A stretch of DNA of 64,000 nucleotides, taken from NCBI GenBank assembly GCA_024655905.1, contig JANLFP010000001.1:248001-312000 (forward strand). Direction: 5' to 3'. This document shows, piece after piece, positions 1 through 7,361 of this stretch (position 1 is its first letter; each line of letters begins with the position of its first letter). Below the pieces are notes generated by a model that searched no databases, was not told the DNA's origin, and saw nothing but the letters and a program-made list of their open reading frames with translations. This DNA comes from Tepidanaerobacteraceae bacterium (GTDB lineage: Bacteria > Bacillota > Thermosediminibacteria > Thermosediminibacterales > Tepidanaerobacteraceae). Made by a program: the position numbers and the translations under genes.

Positions 1-215
1 GAGAGTTCTTCGGCTGCGCTAGAGGCTTCTTCCACTCCCGCTGAAAGCTGTGCGGTAGCTGTCGCTATTCTTTCCGCTATTTGCTGCTGTTTTGCCAGCG
101 TCCTCGCCCTTGCCCTTTCCTCGGCTTTTTTTCGCGCAAGTTCCCTTTTTCTCTCCATTTCCTCTGTTAGGTCTGTTGAAACGGAACTTTCAGGTTTTAA
201 CAGCTTTTTATCCAT
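1..215 (-). CDS. Methyl-accepting chemotaxis-type signalling protein, N-terminal part (runs off window)
   Basis: Translating the minus strand from the ATG at 215-213 gives 71 residues that run off the left edge. The start is chosen because an AGAGGTGG ribosome binding site lies about 6 nt upstream. The first 50 residues are charged, Lys/Glu/Arg/Gln-rich and probably coiled coil, with no signal peptide or membrane segment. They run into QLSAGVEEASSAAEEL, which resembles the beginning of an MCP cytoplasmic signalling domain. The gene would therefore be a soluble receptor or adaptor feeding CheA, but the hallmark hairpin tip lies outside the window. Its leader carries a c-di-GMP-I riboswitch and a terminator, so expression is probably set by c-di-GMP. 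A generic coiled-coil protein cannot be excluded. Confidence 0.7.
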   Translation of the reverse strand, partial: MDKKLLKPESSVSTDLTEEMERKRELARKKAEERARARTLAKQQQIAERIATATAQLSAGVEEASSAAEEL

Positions 216-289
216 TTGCCCCACCTCTTAAATTTTAATTTTGTGTTTTGTGTTGAACCATAATAATCAATTTGATGTACAAAATGCAT

Positions 290-314
290 AAAAAAGGGTA
301 CCCTGCCGGTACCT
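290..314 (-). terminator. Terminator hairpin in the riboswitch expression platform
   Basis: On the minus strand GGTACC (313-308) and GGTACC (302-297) can pair around a five-base loop, followed directly by six or more T. The hairpin lies between the c-di-GMP riboswitch and the chemotaxis gene start at 215, the position expected for a transcription-terminating expression platform. The stem is short (6 bp, GC-rich), so efficiency is uncertain. Confidence 0.65.
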
Positions 315-361
315 GTCAATAAAAAATTAATACTTACGATTTTTCGACAAAAATTGCATCA

Positions 362-445
362 TGGTCCGGCAACCCGGCAGCCATAGCTTTTCGGCCTTAG
401 GCCCGCGGCTTTGCGTCCCCACCTTTCGATGGGTTTGCTCTTTTC
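362..445 (-). ncRNA. Cyclic di-GMP-I (GEMM-I) riboswitch
   Basis: Read on the minus strand this stretch holds the class-I c-di-GMP aptamer signature: GAGCAAACCC, the P1b arm closed by a GAAA-type loop (ATCGAAAGGT), GGGACGCAAAGCC with the invariant ACGCAAAGCC, GGGCCTAAGGCC, then ATGGCTGCCGGGTTGCC closing the second helix. These elements come in the known order and spacing. The aptamer lies about 150 nt upstream of the start of the chemotaxis-type gene, with a terminator between them. Chemotaxis genes are common targets of this riboswitch class. Confidence 0.92.
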
Positions 446-538
446 GGTTTTGTCAAAAATTGATATTTTTAAGATTTATTTGTTATTATACGACACAAAT
501 TACCATAATCCTTCTTTTTTCGATTTATTTTTATATAA

Positions 539-566
539 TTTTTTTTTTTTTTTTTTTTTTTTTTTT
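539..566. repeat. Homopolymer of 28 T
   Basis: An uninterrupted run of 28 T on the plus strand (A on the minus strand) sits between the riboswitch and the broken SLH fragment. It lies in an unusually AT-rich 100 bp stretch. No gene uses it. Length may be affected by sequencing or assembly error. Confidence 0.85.
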
Positions 567-584
567 GAATTTTATAATATTTGT

Positions 585-1319
585 TTAAACAGAGTTACGC
601 ATTCTCCGCAAAATACTTCCCTTTTCAGGGCTGTAATCTCCGGAGCCGTATGTAAGGGTATGTTTTGCCTGCTGGAGCAGGGCGGACTGTCTGAACTCGC
701 CCTCCAGATAGTCGGCCCTGGTGATGTTGGCAGCGGGGGAGAAGGTATTCTTTGAAGTCCCGCTGATGATGCCCTTGGAAGCCATAACCTCAACGGGTTT
801 TCTGGCCCATTCCACACCACCCAGGTCATTGAAGGTCTTATGCACATAGGCTACGGCATAATGACTGAAATGAGTGGTGGTAAAGGTCACGGTCCCGGCG
901 GCCGGGTCGTAGCGCCCGTTGGGCACCGAGAACACGTTGCCGCTTGAGTCGATGTACCAGATGACGATATGCTCTGGATCAGCCAGCTCCGCTACTGTCG
1001 GCGTATAGGGGATGCTCACCGTCACCGGCGCGTCCGGATTGTTCCATTCGGTTTGCGCTCCGTCCAGGGTCAGGGTTAGCTGGATAATTGGCCGGTCGCC
1101 GACGGCCGCTTTTACTTCCTCCGGCAGGCCGGTTTTGTCGCCCCGGGCGATGGTGATGCCTGCCTGCTTTCCTTCCGTTCCCGGCATTCCCGCCAGCATG
1201 CCGGACGGGATGGTGACGCTGCCCGCGCCGGTGGAGAAGGTCAGCGATCCGCCGCCGGGTGTCGTCAGGCAGGCGGCGGGGATACCAAGCGAATAGCTGC
1301 TGACACCTGGATCTGAAAC
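585..1319 (-). pseudogene. Fragment of an SLH-domain surface protein
   Basis: In the minus frame that stays open from 1637 to 585, the part after about 1319 reads as the C-terminal half of a surface protein: a beta-rich segment (YSLGIPAACLTTPGGGSLTF onward, with TTHFSHYAVAYVHKTFNDL) followed by one SLH repeat (FNDLGGVEWARKPVEVMAS ... FSPAANITRADYL). At about 707 the SLH repeat breaks off right after ITRADYL, and an unrelated tail of about 40 residues follows (GEFRQSALLQQAKHTLTYG). The piece has no start of its own, no signal peptide, and is fused in frame to a regulator fragment. I read it as a deletion scar, not a working gene. The base composition is clearly richer in G+C than the flanking DNA. 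Confidence 0.7.
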
Positions 1320-1339
1320 GCCGTCAAAAGCGGCGGAAT

Positions 1340-1690
1340 CACTGGCGACGGTATCCTCGTTGTCCAGCAGCGCGAGGACGCGCTCCGTCTCGCCCGGGCG
1401 GCAGAGATAGCCGTACACAGTTCTATATTCCCCTCGCGCAAGGTGCCATTCGCCAAGCCGCCGGTAGAGCGCAGCACGTTCTTCTTCATCCTTCTGCTTA
1501 CCCCGGAGGAAATCCAGCAGCACATTGTGGATTTTATAGACCCCCGCTGCCTCGTCGAAGGCAACAAATGCGTTTTCGCGGCGCAGCTTTTTAAGGGTTG
1601 GCTTGTAAACCATCTCATTGATGATGGAAATAGCCATTGTCGTCTGCGGCGTGTCGGCAGGAACGCCGAGACTTTTGAGCCTGCTAGGAG
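1340..1690 (-). pseudogene. Fragment of a LuxR/MalT-type regulator
   Basis: The minus-strand reading frame contains YKPTLKKLRRENAFVAFDE and YKIHNVLLDFLRGKQ, then LGEWHLARGEYRTVYGYLCR and ETERVLALLDNED. This is the winged-helix/early TPR part of the large ATP-dependent LuxR (MalT-like) regulators that are common in Clostridia. The frame is open upstream to the group II intron remnant (PADTPQTTMAIS) and ends in a junction with an SLH-protein fragment near 1340. Nothing encodes the P-loop ATPase, the rest of the TPRs, or the HTH. The HTH end of a similar gene is found at 48.9-49.3 kb, but I cannot show that the two pieces came from one gene. Confidence 0.65.
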
Positions 1691-1935
1691 GTAAGTGGTT
1701 ATTTCACCTACCGACCTCTCACACCACCGTACGTACCGTTCGGTATACGGCGGTTCAAATAGGAATTAATGTACTTGTAAATACCTTTCAATTATTGTCG
1801 GAAACCCTTGTTTCCTAAACCTTTCATTGGTTAGGGCTCTTGCAAGTATAGGGCTGTTGGTAATTCTCCAGTAGCCTTTTCTTGTGTTCGCATACCCCCA
1901 CGCTTTGTAATTGTCAATCCCAAGCCTGTAAGTGT
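1688..1935 (-). mobile_element. 3' remnant of a group II intron
   Basis: On the minus strand the order is the last 54 codons of a maturase, a short linker, then domain V (around 1757-1723: CCGCCGTATACCG, ACGG loop region, GTACGTACGGTGG) and domain VI (around 1715-1690: GTAGGTGAAAT...ACTTACC) ending in CCTCCTA. GTACGTACGGTGGTGTGAGAGG is the familiar 3' end of bacterial group II introns. The 5' ribozyme domains I-IV and most of the reverse transcriptase are missing: the remnant begins right after a terminator hairpin. It cannot splice or move by itself. Its 3' edge abuts the LuxR fragment. Confidence 0.85.
1766..1930 (-). pseudogene. C-terminal end of a group II intron reverse transcriptase/maturase
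   Basis: Codons upstream of the TAA at 1768-1766 read YRLGIDNYKAWGYANTRK, GYWRITNSPILARALTNERF and GFPTIIERYLQVH. KAWxxANTRKxYWRIxNSPIL is the hallmark C-terminal segment of group II intron-encoded proteins. Only about 54 residues remain; polymerase motifs (YxDD), the maturase domain and the start are gone. It is embedded in the intron remnant. Confidence 0.85.
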
Positions 1936-1936
1936 T

Positions 1937-1975
1937 AAAAAAGCGGATGCATTTTCATTTGAAAACACATCCGCT
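1937..1975 (-). terminator. Intrinsic terminator beside the intron remnant
   Basis: AGCGGATG (1942-1949) and CATCCGCT (1968-1975) form an 8 bp stem around an AT-rich loop, followed on the minus strand by six T. Bacterial class C group II introns favour insertion just after such hairpins; here only the intron 3' end is left next to it. The gene it once ended is not recognisable. Confidence 0.6.
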
Positions 1976-2104
1976 CATTTTATTGAAAATCCTTATTCAG
2001 CTGTATACGAGGGTTCAAATCTCTCCAGATTGCCAAAAAAGCCCAATGTCATCTCTGATTTTGAAGTGTAAAAAATGGGAGTCTTTACCTCCATAAAAGC
2101 CTTA

Positions 2105-2130
2105 TGCCATGCGGCTTTGACCGCATGGCA
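2105..2130 (-). terminator. Terminator of ssrA
   Basis: TGCCATGCGG (2105-2114) and CCGCATGGCA (2121-2130) form a perfect 10 bp stem with a 6 nt loop, 20 nt beyond the CCA end of tmRNA. A short T-rich stretch follows (AAGGCTTTTATGG on the minus strand). Position and symmetry fit an intrinsic terminator, though the T-run is weak. Confidence 0.7.
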
Positions 2131-2150
2131 TCTATATTCACCTAAATTGA

Positions 2151-2500
2151 TGGTGGAGGCGAGGGGAATCGAACCCCTGTCCGAAGGCACATCGATAAAA
2201 GCGTCTACAGGTTTATCTCCCGTTTTGTTTCTCGCCGTCTTTTCTCCCGGGAGCAGGATAAAAGTGCGGCCAGCTCCGTTAGTTTCTCCTGCAGCGCCGG
2301 AGCGACACTGCGGGAAGATCCCGGATTTATGGCACCCTTTTCCCGGCCGCCGGGCGCTGCCGGGGAGGGCGCGCTACTTTAAATTAAGCAGCGAGTGCTA
2401 ATTCGTCTTTGGCGTTTATTTTACGCTTCCGGATTTACGAGTCGGAACGCTCGACCTGCAGCTTTTATCCCTGCCGCCCCCGTCGAAACCAAACGCCCCC
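2151..2500 (-). ncRNA. ssrA: Transfer-messenger RNA (tmRNA)
   Basis: The minus strand starts GGGGGCGTTTGGTTTCGACG and ends TTCGATTCCCCTCGCCTCC-A-CCA, so the 5' GGGGGCG pairs with 3' CGCCTCC as a 7 bp acceptor stem (one G-U pair) and the CCA is encoded. The tag reading frame is GCC AAA GAC GAA TTA GCA CTC GCT GCT TAA, giving AKDELALAA. The T-arm and GGGGxxTTTCGACxGG 5' end are the standard tmRNA marks. The RNA rescues stalled ribosomes together with SmpB and tags products for proteolysis. Length is 350 nt, normal for the family. A strong promoter precedes it and a hairpin follows it. Confidence 0.96.
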
Positions 2501-2523
2501 GTATTTATTTTTCTGCAATACTT

Positions 2524-2552
2524 ATTATACAACAAATTATATTATATGGCAA
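2524..2552 (-). promoter_or_regulatory. Sigma-A promoter of ssrA
   Basis: On the minus strand TTGCCA (2552-2547), 17 bp, then TATAAT (2529-2524), which is a perfect -10. Transcription should start near 2517, a short 5' leader ahead of the mature tmRNA end at 2500. Confidence 0.8.
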
Positions 2553-2852
2553 GCGAGCATATCTTCAGAGATCGTGTCAAGTATTTTTAGGTTTTTTAGT
2601 TAAAAAGGCCTCACCATAAGCTCCGCAGAATGGTAATATTTTTACATGGTTTTAACGATGCTTTTTAAGAATATGTTGATTTGATTTAAAAAATATTTTG
2701 AGGGTAAGTTTATGCCATGATACTTGGTCCTTCCATAATTCAGAGATTAGAAATTTTAAGCTGTTTTAGGAAAATGATATTTGGCTAATTTAGCTTGGTT
2801 TCTATTTTAAACATGGAGATATATGAGATCTTAATCTGCATTAAACGATTAT
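2553..2852. other. Non-coding flank between ssrA and the transposase
   Basis: About 300 AT-rich bases without a credible gene on either strand. I looked here for the left terminal inverted repeat of the ISLre2-type element (partner of GTGTAAAATTTTTATAGG near 4398-4372) and did not find one. The left end of the element may be deleted or diverged. Confidence 0.4.
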
Positions 2853-4268
2853 CTAAATCACACTCTGGGATAATAGGGATTTTATTGCCATGCTTGTAAA
2901 TGTCTTTTTGTAGGATAATACGGGCAGATTAGTTATGTTCTCTGATGCTGCCTGCTTTAATTTCTTGATTTTGTGTCTTTCTTTATACAAGGTTTGCTTT
3001 GGCAGTTTTATGGGTTTTAATGCCTCATAACGCTGTTTTAAAATGGCTTCTTTTATTGATATACCGTTTGCCTTCATGGCTCTTAATTGGGCTAATTTAT
3101 CGGCACTTGGTTCGCTCCAGGATATGGGGCCTCGGGAAAGTCTTTCTGAAAGTATATGGCTTACATGGCTTTCTGCACTACAGCCTATGACTTGATCTTT
3201 GTAAAGGCTATATGCACATATACCATCCCAGTTGCTGTTGATGTATTTCTGGCATTTGGTTATTGGATTCTCGGGGTTTTGGGGGTTGAGTTCTTTTAGC
3301 TTTTGATTTAGTATTTCATTGGCTTTATCCCTATCTTGTTTGAAAAGGGCTTTTAGTAATGCCCTCTTTGTTTTTTTATCGTCTTTTAGGGCCGCTGTTA
3401 TGTATTTTTGAAGGTGAAATAGGTCCAGGACATATACGACATTGGGAAGGTATTCTTTACTGTCTTTTATCCACCTTGCTCCATCTCCCGATACAAATAT
3501 ATGCTTTATGCTGTCTTCGTCATATACGTCTTTGATGTATGACCACACCTGCAACCATAGTTTTTCTATTTCTTTCCCGTCTCTGACTCCGGCAAAGTAT
3601 TTGACGTTTATTAAGCCGTTTCTGCCTTTTGTTATGTTATTTAGACCTTCATGGATATATACCAGCTTTACTTCCCCGGACTTTTTGTTGCCTTGCAGGT
3701 GTATGTGGTCTTCATCGGCTTCTATGTAGAGTACTTCAACTTTCTTTTTTTCTTGGGGTTTTTCGTAGGTTTGGAGGTTGTCTGTTTTTCTTATGGTGTT
3801 CATTACTGTCTGACGGCTGATGTTGCAGTTGGCCCCTTCCCTTTTTAGCTCCTGGGTACTTTTCTCGTAGGAGAGCATCGTTGAAAGGTCTAATATGTCT
3901 CCCCTAAGATCAAGGTCTACTCTTTCGTACTTGTCTATTCCCATTATTTTATCTACCAGATATGCTTTCTCCCCTGTTACTTTGTTTTCATAGTACCGCC
4001 TTTTGTATGTTATATCTCCAAATTCCCCTATAATGGTTCTCTTACAGTCTTTTTGTACTACTCGCCAATCTTTTCTTTCTTGCTTATCGCTATATATTTT
4101 TTTATCCATTTCTTCTATTACTTCGGTGCATACTTCTCTACCCAGTTCATTCAATATTTCCTTTAGTTGTTCTACAAATACTGGATAGGTATATTTACCA
4201 TCTAAAGTTTCTATGATTTTCTCTCCAGCTAGAAGGAATTTTTCATGTACACGTTGAATTATATCCAT
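2853..4268 (-). CDS. ISLre2-family (UPF0236) transposase
   Basis: The 471-residue product matches the ISLre2 transposase family as I know it: N-terminal FGDITYKRRYYENKVTGEKAYLVDKIMG, then LSYEKSTQEL, the acidic core VLYIEADEDHIHLQ, and VFVSGDGARWIK-like text (IFVSGDGARWIKDSKEYLPN) with FHLQKYI. The acidic residues in EADEDH and SGDGA are candidates for the catalytic triad. Length is typical for the family. The start ATG has AGGTGAGG six bases upstream. The C-terminal 25 residues (after NLPVLSYKK) look less family-like to me, so a late frameshift is possible. The ribosome binding site is buried in a hairpin, which should limit expression from outside transcripts. Confidence 0.88.
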   Translation of the reverse strand: MDIIQRVHEKFLLAGEKIIETLDGKYTYPVFVEQLKEILNELGREVCTEVIEEMDKKIYSDKQERKDWRVVQKDCKRTIIGEFGDITYKRRYYENKVTGEKAYLVDKIMGIDKYERVDLDLRGDILDLSTMLSYEKSTQELKREGANCNISRQTVMNTIRKTDNLQTYEKPQEKKKVEVLYIEADEDHIHLQGNKKSGEVKLVYIHEGLNNITKGRNGLINVKYFAGVRDGKEIEKLWLQVWSYIKDVYDEDSIKHIFVSGDGARWIKDSKEYLPNVVYVLDLFHLQKYITAALKDDKKTKRALLKALFKQDRDKANEILNQKLKELNPQNPENPITKCQKYINSNWDGICAYSLYKDQVIGCSAESHVSHILSERLSRGPISWSEPSADKLAQLRAMKANGISIKEAILKQRYEALKPIKLPKQTLYKERHKIKKLKQAASENITNLPVLSYKKTFTSMAIKSLLSQSVI

Positions 4269-4271
4269 ATT

Positions 4272-4328
4272 GACCTCACCTTTCTGAGTTTTATACTCAT
4301 CCTGAGAGAGGATGGTGAGGTCTTTTTT
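4272..4328 (+). terminator. Hairpin at the transposase start: plus-strand terminator and RBS trap
   Basis: GACCTCACC (4272-4280) and GGTGAGGTC (4314-4322) are exact inverted repeats. On the plus strand they are followed by TTTTTT, making a terminator that would stop transcripts leaving the element towards the glutamate synthase gene. On the minus strand the 3' arm is GGTGAGGTC, the ribosome binding site of the transposase; read-through transcripts from upstream would fold it away. Such hairpins are a known self-limiting device of insertion sequences. Confidence 0.65.
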
Positions 4329-4430
4329 CTACGTACGATCGCCTTTTCCCTGCTTTTTGACCTATAAAAATTTTACACTAACATCTTCAGAGGCATTCAG
4401 ATGGATTTGTATGTTTTGTATAAATATGCA

Positions 4431-4459
4431 TTGACAAGTTTTTGAATTTATGGTATTTT
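4431..4459 (+). promoter_or_regulatory. Probable sigma-A promoter of the glutamate synthase-like gene
   Basis: TTGACA (4431-4436), 17 bp, TATTTT (4454-4459). The -35 is perfect and the -10 is weaker. It leaves a leader of roughly 100 nt before the gene start. No riboswitch was recognised in that leader. Confidence 0.55.
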
Positions 4460-4565
4460 TAAATACATTAATCCAGCAATAACTGTACGCAGGTATTCAT
4501 CGAACTATTTTACAATTTTTTAATTACCAAAATAATTATATAATTTAAAAGAAAGGAAGATGCAA

Positions 4566-6206
4566 ATGTTTCAGTGGTCGAAAACCAACGATGTTCTTGG
4601 GACGGTAAACAGGGGGACTCCGGCAGAATCCGGCCTGTGCACGCTTTGCAGGGCTGACTGCCAGGGAAAATGCGAGACCTGGCTTTCCAGTCTCGTAGGA
4701 AGAAAAATGCTGTATCCCCGAGACTTTGGCACGGTAACCGCTGGAAGCGGCAACACCATCCACGTGGGGGTTTCTTACAATTCCCTGAGGATAATGGGCT
4801 ATAATTACGGCGCAGACGGAATTGGGGAAAATATATCAAATTCTCCCGATGATTGCATATTCCCCAATGTTAATATTGAAACAGAATTTGGATCCAGCAT
4901 AAAAACAAAATCAAAGCTTCCCATAATGACGGGAGCCCTCGGTTCGACGTTCATTGCAGCAAAATACTGGGATTCTCTGGCTATTGGCGCAGCCATCGCA
5001 GGCTTCCCCATAGTGATAGGCGAAAACGTAGCGGGCATCGATAAGGATGCCGTTATCGAGAACGGCAAAATTTTAAAGGCGCCCGAACTCGACAGAAGAA
5101 TAGAGACTTATCTTAAATATTTCAACGGCTACGGCGCAATCTTTGTGCAGATGAATGTGGAGGACACAAGAAACGGCGTTGCCGAATACGTAATCCAGAA
5201 ATACGGCGACAATGTCGTGATGGAATTAAAATGGGGCCAGGGGGCAAAATGCATCGGCGGTGAAATCCAGGTAAAGGATATCGACTATGCCGTTTTCCTC
5301 AAAATGCGCGGCTATGTGCTCGACCCGGATCCGGAAAAGCCAGAGATTGTTGAGGGGTACAAAAATGGTGCCATAAAATCCTTTGCAAGGCACAGCAGGC
5401 TCGGATATACCAATTTGTCTTCATATGAAGAGGTAAGAGAAGAATTCATGAAGGCCGTAGAATACCTGAGGAGTATTGGCTACAAGAAGATTACGCTGAA
5501 AACAGGTTCTTACGGCATGGAAAATCTGGCCATGGCCATTAAATTTGCAACGGACGCCAACCTTGACCTTCTTACCATAGATGGTTCAGGGGGAGGAACC
5601 GGCATGAGCCCGTGGAACATGATGGAGACATGGGGCGTGCCTTCGATACTTCTCCATTCCAAAGCGTACGAATATGCGTCCGTTCTCGCGGCAAAAGGCA
5701 AAAAGGTTGTGGATATTGCGTTTGCGGGAGGTTTCGCAAGGGAAGACCACATCTTCAAGGCCCTTGCCCTGGGCGCACCGTTTGCAAAGCTGGTATGCAT
5801 GGGGAGAGCCCTGATGATTCCCGCCTTTGCAGGTTCAAATATCGAAGGGGTGCTCCATCCCGAGAGAAAGGCTAAGGTGAACGGAAACTGGGATGCTCTG
5901 CCAAATACGGTGTCTCAGATTGGCCTGAAGGCCGAGGAAATCTTTTCAGGCTATCACGAAGTTAAAAAGATAGTAGGAGTAGAAGAAATGAAGAACATAC
6001 CTTACGGCGCAATTGCCGTGTGGACGCTTGCCGACAAGCTCGGAGCCGGCCTGCAGCAGCTCATGGCGGGGGCAAGAAAGTTTTCTCTTTCCGCTCTTTC
6101 CAGGCAGGATATCGCTTCTGCAAACCGCGAGACCGAAAGGGAAACCGGCATACCCTTCATTACGGATATAAAAAATGATGTCGCCTTAAAGATATTGAAT
6201 TCCTGA
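4566..6206 (+). CDS. FMN-binding glutamate synthase-type flavoprotein (stand-alone GltB2-like)
   Basis: The product (547 aa) resembles the central/FMN domain of glutamate synthase occurring as a single protein. Near the N-terminus C25, C28, C32 and C36 (CTLCRADCQGKC) suggest an Fe-S cluster. The FMN barrel follows, with KLPIMTGALGS, ELKWGQGAKCIGGEI, and the loop LLTIDGSGGGTGMSPW plus IAFAGGFARED. It lacks the N-terminal glutaminase domain, so it cannot by itself use glutamine. Members of this family may transfer ammonia to 2-oxoglutarate with another partner or have other roles. I choose ATG 4566 because AAAGGA lies 8 nt upstream; the in-frame ATG at 4560 is too close. A strong terminator follows at 6241. 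Confidence 0.8.
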   Translation: MFQWSKTNDVLGTVNRGTPAESGLCTLCRADCQGKCETWLSSLVGRKMLYPRDFGTVTAGSGNTIHVGVSYNSLRIMGYNYGADGIGENISNSPDDCIFPNVNIETEFGSSIKTKSKLPIMTGALGSTFIAAKYWDSLAIGAAIAGFPIVIGENVAGIDKDAVIENGKILKAPELDRRIETYLKYFNGYGAIFVQMNVEDTRNGVAEYVIQKYGDNVVMELKWGQGAKCIGGEIQVKDIDYAVFLKMRGYVLDPDPEKPEIVEGYKNGAIKSFARHSRLGYTNLSSYEEVREEFMKAVEYLRSIGYKKITLKTGSYGMENLAMAIKFATDANLDLLTIDGSGGGTGMSPWNMMETWGVPSILLHSKAYEYASVLAAKGKKVVDIAFAGGFAREDHIFKALALGAPFAKLVCMGRALMIPAFAGSNIEGVLHPERKAKVNGNWDALPNTVSQIGLKAEEIFSGYHEVKKIVGVEEMKNIPYGAIAVWTLADKLGAGLQQLMAGARKFSLSALSRQDIASANRETERETGIPFITDIKNDVALKILNS

Positions 6207-6240
6207 AATAACAGGGCCATCTAAAAAAGAAGTCTACAAA

Positions 6241-6272
6241 CTGTCGATAGATATTCTATCGACAGTTTTTTT
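6241..6272 (+). terminator. Intrinsic terminator after the glutamate synthase-like gene
   Basis: CTGTCGATAG and CTATCGACAG form a perfect 10-11 bp stem around ATATT, followed by TTTTTTT. It separates the gene before it from the sigma-54-controlled gene after it. Confidence 0.9.
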
Positions 6273-6283
6273 AACTTGCAATA

Positions 6284-6348
6284 TTTCATTTTGAAAAGAT
6301 AATTCAATATGAAATATTTTTTTCTTTACAATTTGCATATAAATCCGC
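6284..6348 (+). promoter_or_regulatory. Upstream activator sites of the 6380 sigma-54 promoter
   Basis: Holds TTTCATTTTGAAA (6284-6296), a degenerate copy ATTCAATATGAAAT (6302-6315) and TTGC-N8-CCGC (6333-6348). The same elements in the same order occur at three other sigma-54 promoters in the window (15.1, 51.8 and 62.9 kb). The palindrome is a plausible binding site for an enhancer-binding protein. Confidence 0.65.
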
Positions 6349-6379
6349 TTAATCCCTGAATTGCCTCATTTATCTCGGT

Positions 6380-6395
6380 TGGTACAAAAGTTGCT
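6380..6395 (+). promoter_or_regulatory. Sigma-54 promoter
   Basis: TGGTACAAAAGTTGCT matches the TGGCAC-N5-TTGCA consensus with GG and GC exactly 10 bases apart. It stands 47 bp upstream of the start codon of the next gene. Confidence 0.75.
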
Positions 6396-6441
6396 AAATA
6401 AACATTGTAACCAAATATTTTATTTCAGGAGGAGAGGAAAA

Positions 6442-7353
6442 ATGTTTGACAAAACGAGAGCCTTTATGAAAAAGCTGGGCTTGCCGGAGGGAGATCTTTA
6501 CGATTTGCCAACCTCCACAAAAAAATTCCCCGACGGCGCGGATTACCGTCTGGAAGTTCCAACCATTAATTCCGCAGAAGCCATGAAAGCGCTTCTGGAA
6601 GAGGCGGAAAAGCTGGGCATAACCATAAACCGGGTAGACGAAACTTACGGTTCATTCCGCCACACTCTGGCTGAATTGAAGGAATATGTCGCCATAGCCA
6701 AACATTACAAAGTGGAGTTGAACTTATCAGTAGGGCCGAGAGCCACTTACGACACCAGCGCAACAAGGCTGAGCCAGCAGGGAGTAAGAATCGGCTATCG
6801 CTTGAGGGGCATGGAGCAGGTAGTCAGAGCCGTGGAAGACGTAAAGAGAATCGCAGAAGTCGGCTGCCGCGGCGTCCTGGTTTACGACGAAGGCCTGCTC
6901 TGGGTATTGAATGAGCTTCGCAAGGCCGGAGAATTGCCAAAGAATATGCACTTCAAGTGCTCTGCTCATGTCGGCCACGGCAACCCCGCAAGCTTTAAGA
7001 TGCTGCAGGATTTAGGAGCCAATTCCATAAACCCCGTAAGAGACCTTACATTGCCGATGATTGCAGCTTTGAGAGCAACAGTGGATGTGCCTATCGACGT
7101 ACACACGGACAACCCTCCGGGTTCCGGCGGATTCATCCGAGTGTATGAAGCTCCCGAAATGGTGCGCGTGGGCGCTCCCATACACCTTAAGACCGGCAAC
7201 TCGGTAATCTCCGCTCACGGCGAATTGACGACAGCTCAGAATGGCAGAGATATGGCAAAACAGGCAGCAATCGTAAAAGAAATGGTTGAAAGATACTATC
7301 CGCAGGCGGTACAGAGCAAGGCCGGAACTGACGACATGGCCATCCCCGAGTAA
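6442..7353 (+). CDS. Conserved TIM-barrel-like protein (U32-peptidase-like), function unknown
   Basis: The product is 303 residues long, with no signal peptide or membrane segment, and should be cytosolic. Alternating beta/alpha pattern suggests a TIM barrel. Conserved-looking stretches are VDETYGSFRHT, SVGPRATYDTSA, GCRGVLVYDEGLLWVLNE, FKCSAHVGHGNPASF, INPVRDLTLPMIAALR and DVHTDNPPGSGGFIRVYEA. I recall similar proteins being named U32-family peptidases, but no activity is shown for them and I see no reason in the sequence to assign one. The start at 6442 has GGAGGAGAGG 8 nt upstream. It is preceded by its own sigma-54 promoter and enhancer sites, so it is regulated apart from the gene before it. 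Confidence 0.7.
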   Translation: MFDKTRAFMKKLGLPEGDLYDLPTSTKKFPDGADYRLEVPTINSAEAMKALLEEAEKLGITINRVDETYGSFRHTLAELKEYVAIAKHYKVELNLSVGPRATYDTSATRLSQQGVRIGYRLRGMEQVVRAVEDVKRIAEVGCRGVLVYDEGLLWVLNELRKAGELPKNMHFKCSAHVGHGNPASFKMLQDLGANSINPVRDLTLPMIAALRATVDVPIDVHTDNPPGSGGFIRVYEAPEMVRVGAPIHLKTGNSVISAHGELTTAQNGRDMAKQAAIVKEMVERYYPQAVQSKAGTDDMAIPE

Positions 7354-7361
7354 CTTTCAAA

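Noticed and set aside
1997-2040. tRNA-like T-arm (GAGGGTTCAAATCTCTC) on the plus strand
   Set aside because: A T-arm-like hairpin and part of an acceptor strand are visible, but no matching 5' acceptor, D-arm or anticodon arm lies upstream, so it is at most a fragment.
2075-2401. 108-codon plus-strand frame
   Set aside because: It runs antisense over tmRNA, so it is a shadow.
2620-2852. Left inverted repeat of the ISLre2-type element
   Set aside because: I compared with the right flank (GTGTAAAATTTTTATAGG) and saw no convincing partner, so element ends are not given.
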